Of a DNA stretch of 64,000 nucleotides, positions 57,292 to 64,000 are shown one piece after another. The DNA is from Aralia elata (lineage: Eukaryota; Streptophyta; Magnoliopsida; Apiales; Araliaceae): NCBI GenBank assembly GCA_034770075.1, contig CM068386.1, positions 41,391,990-41,455,989 of the forward strand. The letters are read 5' to 3'. Numbering within the stretch: position 1 is the stretch's first letter; each line of letters begins with the position of its first letter. The position numbers were made by a program, and so were the translations under genes. Below the pieces are notes generated by a model. The model was not told the DNA's origin. It searched no databases and saw nothing but the letters and a program-made list of their open reading frames with translations.

Positions 57292-58353
57292 ATACCGCCA
57301 AGAGGACGACCACGTAATAGACAGGTTGAAGAGTCAGAGAGTGAGGTTAGAAATCAATCCAATCCAATGAGGATGTTCGCAGAAATGCTGGCAGAAGCCA
57401 TGCAATCAAGACCGCCACCTGGAGGAACCCAAGCAGCAGCCGAGCCAGCGCATCATCTGGCAAATTTCAAAGATTTCAAATTGGTTGGACCACCCGAGTT
57501 CAAGGGAACTCTTAACCCAATAGAAGCGCAGACCTGGATCGAGGAGATAGAAAAGGTCTTCGAGGTAGCACGGGTGACAGAGGAGCAGAAAACAAGTTTT
57601 GCTACCTTCATGTTAAAGGGCGAGGCAAACTACTGGTGGAAGGCCAACAGAGGCCGAGTGGAAGGAGGCATTGTCGCATGGGAACGCTTTAAGGAGATGT
57701 TCTTGGAAAATTACTTTCCAGAGAGCATGAAGCAAGAGATGGAGATCAAGTTCCTGGAACTAAAACAAGGAAACATGTCCGTGGCTGAGTACGCGGCTAA
57801 GTTTAATGAGTTGGCACGATTTACAACTCACCAAGTCAACACGGAGGAAAGGAAAGCTCGTAGGTTTGAGCAAGGGTTGAAACCATGGTTATATCGTTCT
57901 GTTGCGGCATTAAAAATCAAGACATTTGCAGAATTATTGGAGAGGGAGATCATTGCAGAGGGTGGCAGTGAGGCACTGGCTAAGTACAATCAGGAAAAGA
58001 AGAAGGGTCATGAGGGCCAAAAGTCAGGAAGCAGCGGGGGCAGTAACCCCAACAAACGAAAATGGGTCGAGAATCAGTCCTCTGGGGGAAACAAATCTGG
58101 AGGGGAGGTGAAGAAGCCAGGCAGGTGCAATAATTGTGGCAAGAACCACACGGGAGAATGCATGAAAGGGAAAAGCGTGTGTTACCGTTGTGGACAGCCT
58201 GGGCACATGGCCCCACAGTGCCCTAATAAGCCGAAAGGAGGTTGTTTTCCTGTGGATCACCTGACCACCAGATCAAGGATTGCCCGAAGAGGAAGGGCGA
58301 CGCCGGGAGTGGCAACCGAAGCAACAACAACAGTGGAAACAGCAACCGATTGA
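57292..58353 (+). CDS. gag: gag of element E (start codon probably lost, C-terminus shifted)
   Basis: The open frame begins with ATA CCG CCA AGA GGA CGA, where related gag proteins begin ATG CCN CCN; the first usable ATG is at 57361 or 57367. Features: an AT-hook-like RGRPR near the start; the gag core with PPEFKGTLNPIEAQTW (about 57493-57540), NYWWKA and WERFKEMFLENYFP; a Lys/Gly/Ser-rich linker; and zinc knuckles CNNCGKNHTGEC (about 58126) and CYRCGQPGHMAPQC (about 58180-58221). A third knuckle at 58240-58290 is split by a frame difference. The last about 35 residues in this frame are out-of-frame filler. Gag would form particles and bind the element RNA. Confidence 0.82.
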   Translation: MPPRGRPRNRQVEESESEVRNQSNPMRMFAEMLAEAMQSRPPPGGTQAAAEPAHHLANFKDFKLVGPPEFKGTLNPIEAQTWIEEIEKVFEVARVTEEQKTSFATFMLKGEANYWWKANRGRVEGGIVAWERFKEMFLENYFPESMKQEMEIKFLELKQGNMSVAEYAAKFNELARFTTHQVNTEERKARRFEQGLKPWLYRSVAALKIKTFAELLEREIIAEGGSEALAKYNQEKKKGHEGQKSGSSGGSNPNKRKWVENQSSGGNKSGGEVKKPGRCNNCGKNHTGECMKGKSVCYRCGQPGHMAPQCPNKPKGGCFPVDHLTTRSRIARRGRATPGVATEATTTVETATD

Positions 58354-61300
58354 ACTACGGGCCACCAGCCAGTCAAGCCAATAGGCCAATAGCCCGCACG
58401 TTCAACATGACTGTTCAGGATGCCATAGAATCCAAAGACGTGGTGTCAGGTATCATCCCAATCAATGATGTAAATGCATATGTGTTATTTGATTCGGGTG
58501 CTACTTGCTCTTTTGTTTCCGAAGAATTTGCTAGTCAGTTAAATTTACCTTGTGAAAAGTTAGAACACCCTATGAGCGTAGAAGTAGCAAACAAGGAAAT
58601 TATCCCCGTAGAATACATTCATAGGAATTATTGTGCTGAATTGCGAGGATTTAAGCTCAATGTGGATTTGATACCAATTCGACTGGGAGAGTTTGACGTA
58701 ATCCTGGGAATGGATTGGCTATCAATTCACGGAGCAGTTATTGACTATCAAAAGAAATGTGTACACCTGAGGACTCCTAATAAGTCGAAGGTGGTATTTT
58801 ACGGTAATAAGTCACCAAGACCATCGTGTTGTCTTACTATGATGCAGACAAGGAGATTACTTAAGACAGGTTGCGAGTGTTATTTGGCCCATGTGGTCGA
58901 TACTCGTCAGGTCGGGGATGAAATGGGGCAAATACCAATCGTGAGGGATTTCGCTGATGTCTTCCCCGATGAACTTCCGGGACTGCCGCCGGACAGGGAA
59001 ACCGAGTTCGTTATCGATTTGGCACCGGGAACCGCACCAATATCGAAGCCGCCGTATCGAATGGCACCTGTAGAGATGAAAGAGTTGATGGTGCAACTGC
59101 AGGAACTATTAGATAAATGTTATATCAGACCGAGTGTGTCCCCATGGGGAGCGCCAGTTCTGTTTGTAAAGAAGAAAGATGGTTCGATGAGACTGTGTAT
59201 CGACTATCGGGAGTTGAACAAAGTTACGATTAAGAATAGGTATCCGCTTCCTAGGATTGACGATCTATTTGATCAACTTAAGGGAGCGAAATACTTTTCA
59301 AAAATCGACTTAAGAACAGGCTATCATCAGCTGAAGGTGAGGCAGGAAGATATCCCGAAGACTGCATTCAGAACTCGTTACGGGCACTTCGAGTTTCTGG
59401 TAATGTCTTTTGGATTGACGAATGCCCCAGCAGCATTCATGGATATGATGAACAGAGTATTCAAGCAGTACTTAGACAAGTTCGTAGTCGTATTCATTGA
59501 TGACATTCTGGTGTATTCAGGGATGGAGGAGGAGCATGCTGAACATTTGAAGGTTGTATTAGAAGCTCTCAGGAAGGAGAAGTTGTACGCAAAATTTTCG
59601 AAGTGTGAGTTTTGGTTGCAGAGGGTACAGTTTCTGGGTCATGTCATCGACAAGAATGGTGTTTCGGTGGACCCAGCAAAAGTGGAAGCAGTTATCAACT
59701 GGGAACAGCCGAAGACGCCGACAGAGATCCGGAGTTTCTTGGGATTAGCAAGATACTATCGGAGATTCATCCAGGATTTTTCGAAGATAGCATCGCCTTT
59801 GACCAATCTCACCAGGAAAACAGTTAAGTTCGTTTGGTCGGAGAAATGTGAGGAAAGTTTCATGGAATTGAAGAAGAGACTTAGCCAAGCACCAGTGTTG
59901 ACCTTACCCGACAACACTGGGGGTTTCGTAGTGTATAGCGATGCGTCACACAAGGGTCTGGGCTGTGTACTGATGCAACACGGCAAGGTCGTGGCGTACG
60001 CATCACGTCAACTGAAAGACTATGAGAAGGGTTACCCGACTCATGACTTGGAGTTAGCAGCGGTAGTTTTCGCCTTAAAGATTTGGAGGCACTACCTATA
60101 CGGGGAGAAGTGCGAAATATATACAGATCACAAAAGTCTGAAATATATCTTCACTCAAAAGGAGCTGAACATGAGGCAGCGCCGATGGTTAGAATTGATC
60201 AAGGACTACGACTGTGAAATTCTGTACCATCCGGGCAAAGCGAATGTAGTGGCTGATGCCTTAAGTAGAAAAGGCAAGGTGAAATTGATGCAGCTGACAG
60301 TTCAAGAGGAGTTGATAAGGGACTTTGAACGTCTGGAACTGGAGATTAAGTATCCGATGGAGACGGACGAAAAATTGTTTGCTGTAACAGCAGGTCCGAC
60401 TCTACTGGATAAGATAAAGGAGGCTCAAGAATTCGATGAAGAGTGCCTCGTCATTAAGGAGCAACTATCGGGGGGAAGAACATTGAAGTACAAGATGGAT
60501 AGCACAGGATTGCTGAGGTTCGAGGGAAGGATATGGATACCCTACGTACCGGACCTAAGGGAAGAGATTTTACAAGAGGCCCATAATACGAGATTTTCGG
60601 TACATCCGGGTAGCACCAAGATGTATCAAGATCTTCGTCAGCATTATTGGTGGCCGCACTTGAAAGGAGAAGTTGCCGAATTCGTTAGCCGGTGTTTAAC
60701 CTGTCAGAGGATCAAGGCTGAGCACCAGCGGCCGAGCGGATTATTGCAACCCTTAGAGATTCCTGAGTGGAAGTGGGAACACATCACAATGGATTTTGTG
60801 GTAGGACTCCCGACAACCCAAAAGGGGCTAGACGCCATCTGGGTGATCGTAGATCGGTTGACCAAGTCTGCCCACTTTCTACCGATCAAGATCAGGTACA
60901 AATTGGAACAGTTGGCGAAACTTTATGTGAAGGAGATAGTATCACGACATGGAGTGCCGGTATCTATTGTGTCTGACAGAGATCCGCGCTTCACGTCAAA
61001 TTTTTGGAGGAGCCTACAGGAGAGACTGGGAACACAGTTAAGAATGAGTACGGCATATCATCCTCAGACTGATGGTCAGAGTGAGCGAACGATTCAGACC
61101 CTAGAGGATATGCTCCGGGCAGTTGTGATGGATTTAGGTGGCAACTGGGACGATCACTTGCCATTGGTAGAGTTCGCTTACAACAACAATTATCATGCTA
61201 GCATCGGTATGCCACCATATGAAGCGTTATACGGGAGGAAGTGTCGCACACCGATGTGTTGGGATGAAGTTGGTGAACGGAGATTGTTGGGACCAGAATT

Positions 61301-61829
61301 GGTACAACAAACCGTGGAAATCATTAAAATAATAAGACAGCGGTTAGTAGCAGCCCAAGATCGTCAGAAGAAGTATGCCGACTTACATCGTCAGAAACGA
61401 GACTTTGAAGTTGGTAGCTTTGTGTTTCTGAAAGTATCACCCTGGAAAGGGAAGATCCGTTTTGGGAAGAAGGGCAAGCTGAGCCCTAGGTTCATAGGAC
61501 CTTTTGAGATATTAAGGAGAATAGGCGAAGTGGCGTACGAGGTAGCATTACCTCCTGAACTTGAGCACATTCATAACGTGGTTCATGTATCAGTTTTGCG
61601 TCCGTATAAGCCGGACTACAAGCATGTCATTTCCTATGAACCAATTCAAGTCGAAAGGGACTTATCGTATGAGGAGATTCCTGTCCAAATACTTGATAGG
61701 AAGGAACAGAGACTGAGAAATAAAGTCATTCACTCGGTTAAAGTTCTCTGGAGAAATCACGCGGTGGAAGAAGCCACGTGGGAACTCGAAGAGAAGATGA
61801 GAGCTAATTACCCCCAGTTATTTGAGTAA
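58242..61829 (+). CDS. pol: pol of element E: PR-RT-RNase H-integrase-chromodomain (1195 codons open)
   Basis: Fully open from within the third zinc knuckle to the stop; there is no ATG at its start, so it is normally made as one polyprotein with gag. Counting from 58242: protease FDSGATCS (about residues 83-90), RT with FIDD (418-421), RNase H acidic residues D567, E604 and D629, integrase zinc ligands H781, H788, C818 and C821, catalytic D851, D912 and E948 (exactly 35 residues between the last two), GPF (1086-1088) and a chromodomain (about 1143-1193). All key residues are present. The reading frame is one base off from gag at 58245-58248. Confidence 0.93.
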   Translation: MFSCGSPDHQIKDCPKRKGDAGSGNRSNNNSGNSNRLNYGPPASQANRPIARTFNMTVQDAIESKDVVSGIIPINDVNAYVLFDSGATCSFVSEEFASQLNLPCEKLEHPMSVEVANKEIIPVEYIHRNYCAELRGFKLNVDLIPIRLGEFDVILGMDWLSIHGAVIDYQKKCVHLRTPNKSKVVFYGNKSPRPSCCLTMMQTRRLLKTGCECYLAHVVDTRQVGDEMGQIPIVRDFADVFPDELPGLPPDRETEFVIDLAPGTAPISKPPYRMAPVEMKELMVQLQELLDKCYIRPSVSPWGAPVLFVKKKDGSMRLCIDYRELNKVTIKNRYPLPRIDDLFDQLKGAKYFSKIDLRTGYHQLKVRQEDIPKTAFRTRYGHFEFLVMSFGLTNAPAAFMDMMNRVFKQYLDKFVVVFIDDILVYSGMEEEHAEHLKVVLEALRKEKLYAKFSKCEFWLQRVQFLGHVIDKNGVSVDPAKVEAVINWEQPKTPTEIRSFLGLARYYRRFIQDFSKIASPLTNLTRKTVKFVWSEKCEESFMELKKRLSQAPVLTLPDNTGGFVVYSDASHKGLGCVLMQHGKVVAYASRQLKDYEKGYPTHDLELAAVVFALKIWRHYLYGEKCEIYTDHKSLKYIFTQKELNMRQRRWLELIKDYDCEILYHPGKANVVADALSRKGKVKLMQLTVQEELIRDFERLELEIKYPMETDEKLFAVTAGPTLLDKIKEAQEFDEECLVIKEQLSGGRTLKYKMDSTGLLRFEGRIWIPYVPDLREEILQEAHNTRFSVHPGSTKMYQDLRQHYWWPHLKGEVAEFVSRCLTCQRIKAEHQRPSGLLQPLEIPEWKWEHITMDFVVGLPTTQKGLDAIWVIVDRLTKSAHFLPIKIRYKLEQLAKLYVKEIVSRHGVPVSIVSDRDPRFTSNFWRSLQERLGTQLRMSTAYHPQTDGQSERTIQTLEDMLRAVVMDLGGNWDDHLPLVEFAYNNNYHASIGMPPYEALYGRKCRTPMCWDEVGERRLLGPELVQQTVEIIKIIRQRLVAAQDRQKKYADLHRQKRDFEVGSFVFLKVSPWKGKIRFGKKGKLSPRFIGPFEILRRIGEVAYEVALPPELEHIHNVVHVSVLRPYKPDYKHVISYEPIQVERDLSYEEIPVQILDRKEQRLRNKVIHSVKVLWRNHAVEEATWELEEKMRANYPQLFE

Positions 61830-61863
61830 CCTTATAATGAAATTCCGAGGACGGAATTTTTAT

Positions 61864-61876
61864 AAGGGGGAGAGGA
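61864..61876 (+). other. Polypurine tract of element E
   Basis: aagggggagagga directly precedes the TG of the 3' LTR. Just upstream (61840-61857) is AATTCCG-AGGA-CGGAATT, a perfect stem-loop that differs from the one in element A by paired changes. Confidence 0.88.
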
Positions 61877-64000
61877 TGTAATGTCCAGGAAATTCTTAAA
61901 CATTGTATTAATTTATTTTGATATATATAATTCGTTTTATTTAATTTTGCGAATTTAATTGGATCCATGTAGGTATTATTATTTAAATATATGAATACGT
62001 GGTCCAATAATTTTTCTTTGCCTTAAAGGGGCTCAATAATAGTTTGAATAAATTAATGAGTAACCCTAACATTTAATTGCAAGAAAATTTGGAAGAAGAT
62101 TAATAAATAAGTTTATCATTATTGGATTAAACAATTCGAATAAACTAAATATTTTAAATAATTAATAAATTGGTTTAGTTAGTTAATTTAGAATATTAGA
62201 AATGCCATGTGATTAATTTTAATTTGGGTCACTAATCTTTTATTTAGATTGGCCCATTTCTTTTCTTCTAAGTTGAACCCAAATTCCTTTTATTTCCTAT
62301 TGGGCTGAGTTCCTATTTTTAATTCCCTGTTGGGCCAAACCAATTTGAGCTGAGCCCAAGGTCTCCTTATTTTCCAATTGGGCCACCGTTTTAATTAAAT
62401 CAGCCGGCCCAACTATTGGGTTAAGCCCAAGTGAATTGCCAGCCGGGTTGGATCCGTTTTGGGCAAACGGTAGAAACCAATTTGGGAGCAGATGCTGGGT
62501 TCAAATCAGCAAGAAGAGAGAAATTGATTTAGGAGAGGAATAACCAAGCAAGGGAAGGGGGGAAATCAAACCCTCAATCAGTCAATCGAGAGGAAGACGG
62601 AGTAGGCTTCACATAGCCGAACCTAGCTGGACCTAAACCACCCATCAATCGAGCGTGCGAGAGACGGGAAAAAGAAAAAGAAGACTGTCAATCGCCGGCG
62701 ACAGCTTGCGCCGACCGGCGGATTAATTAAGGGTTCGAGGGGGCGTTCGAGTAGGCATCGCTTGGACCAAAGGTCCCAGGTTTTCAGCGATTGGACCGGT
62801 GGGGGTACGACGCTCGAGGGTTAAAGTCGTCGAGTTCACAGGTTGGCGATGGGATCGGTCGGCGGCCACTCTTCTCCTACCGTCGGTCATTGACCAGTCA
62901 TTGAGGGTATTGCCCAAATAACTAGGGTAAAATCCTCTCTATAAATTGAGCCTCAAACCCCTAAACCAAAGTTGCCGATTCTCCTTTGCTTGGTGAGACC
63001 CAAATCAGAAAGAAATTTAGGGTTCAAAAATTTAACAGAGAGAAATCACAGAAGGAAGGCTGGTCACTGAATGTCCGATTTTGTGTCTTACTTTGGGAGG
63101 AGAAGAAGAACGGCAAATCGGTCAGCACAAAGGTATAGAGCGACTATATTAGTTTGTTCGAATTGGATTACACAGTGTATAATTGTGTTGTTGGTATGAA
63201 ATTGGAAACCTTATTATAATTTTGAGGTTTCAAAATCTGGTATCAGTTCGTGTAACTTTTGTTTGGATTTATTTTGGGAAATTTGTATTGTGTTGTTCTT
63301 CTTTATTGGGTTATTTCGTCTCTGAGTTGTTTAATTTTCCATTCTGTGTTGGTTGTAGTATATGGTATTGGATTGTACTGTGTTTCTTGCTGGGAATCTG
63401 TATTTTGAAGAACCAAAATGGTTCGGTAGCATGATTTTACCTCATGAACTGGTCAAAGTAGAGGATTAGAATGCTCAGTATATGTTCGACTTAATGCCTA
63501 AATCAGATTGTTGTTTTTATGCTAATTGCCTGACAGTAACAGAGTTTATAATATCCACCATTTACTTCTATTCTTGTGATGGGGCAGGGCTGGTCACAGA
63601 CTTTAGAATAGGTGTGCATACTGTTGAGCCGATGGAAATTGTTGAATGGGTTAGGATGGTTGCTACAAGACTTGAAGCAGGGGGGGTATACCTTCTATGA
63701 CAGTACTCTGTAGGAATATATATATGCGTGGGGTGGCTGGGAATCAAACCCAGCTTTGGGTAGGCATTGGTTGGGCCAATGGGTAGCAACAAGTTAAGGA
63801 TTATTTATTAATTGTCAATAATTAATAAGAAAAAAAAATATAATAATAATAATAATAATATGAAAATAAAAACAATAATAAGTGTTAAATTATTATTTAA
63901 TATCTAATAATAATAAGGGTTAATGAGATAATTATTTATTATCCACCATTAAATAATAAACAAAGATAATAAATATTTAATTATTATTTAATTTATTATT
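61877..64000 (+). repeat. 3' LTR of element E, first 2.1 kb
   Basis: Starts TGTAATGTCC like 51589 and follows the 5' LTR closely to the end of the window. The tandem array and LTR end would lie beyond. Confidence 0.93.

Larger units (their letters stand above)
51589..64000 (+). mobile_element. Element E: young, nearly intact Tekay/Del-type Ty3/gypsy element with an extra ORF
   Basis: Complete 5' LTR, primer site, an additional coiled-coil ORF, gag, pol with chromodomain, polypurine tract, and the first 2.1 kb of the 3' LTR before the window ends. In those 2.1 kb I count roughly 18 substitutions against the 5' LTR plus a cluster of single-base length differences, about 1% divergence. It is the only element here with a fully open pol. 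Confidence 0.93.

Noticed and set aside
58240..58250. Programmed -1 frameshift between gag and pol of element E
   Set aside because: No proper slippery heptamer, and related elements use one frame. A 1-nt deletion or read error is simpler.

Overview
The window looks like a draft assembly of a eudicot plant nuclear genome. It is about 64 kb of almost solid, nested LTR retrotransposons, with no host gene, rRNA or tRNA that I can support. The plant call rests on the retrotransposon lineages: chromodomain-bearing Ty3/gypsy of the Tekay/Del type, a Tat-lineage Ty3/gypsy with a second RNase H, and Ty1/copia. It also rests on plant-specific domains (plant mobile domain, DUF7745-like) and the AT-rich, methylation-decayed texture. 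A run of exactly 100 N (50726-50825) marks a scaffold join.

Layout. Element A (1-6162, +) is the broken 3' half of a Tekay-type element with its 3' LTR. It sits inside the 5' LTR of element B (6163-12214, +), a related element whose 2.1-kb interior has no gag or pol. B's 3' LTR is interrupted at 12215 by element C (12215-20079, -), a decayed Tekay-type element. C's leader is interrupted by copia element F (20080-32963, +). F carries a complete solo Tekay-type LTR in its 5' LTR (20273-23631, target duplication ATGCT). It also carries a solo copia LTR of its own family in its integrase (28500-30330, target duplication CATTC). Its 3' LTR is cut by the Tat element D (32964-50725, +).

Element D is the most interesting unit. 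Behind a degraded gag-pol (dual RNase H, a frame-consistent intron before RT) lie two antisense genes. One is an intact three-exon plant-mobile-domain gene (45004-46985, -). The other is an uninterrupted DUF7745-like ORF (43220-44785, -). They are followed by a 2.5-kb satellite array with nested 35/70/140/560-bp periods. D's 3' LTR runs into the N gap, and nothing to the right of the gap closes D, F, C or B.

Right of the gap, after about 760 bp of unclassified sequence, lies element E (51589 to beyond 64000, +). It is a young, nearly intact Tekay-type element with a long coiled-coil ORF ahead of gag, a full RT/RNase H/DD35E integrase/chromodomain pol, and one 1-nt break in a zinc knuckle.

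Recurring non-coding signals tie the families together. A hairpin with compensatory changes lies just upstream of the polypurine tract of the Tekay-type elements. A conserved hairpin, acceptor-like site and basic reading frame lie near the 3' end of their LTRs. Every element also has a small cluster of short palindromes.
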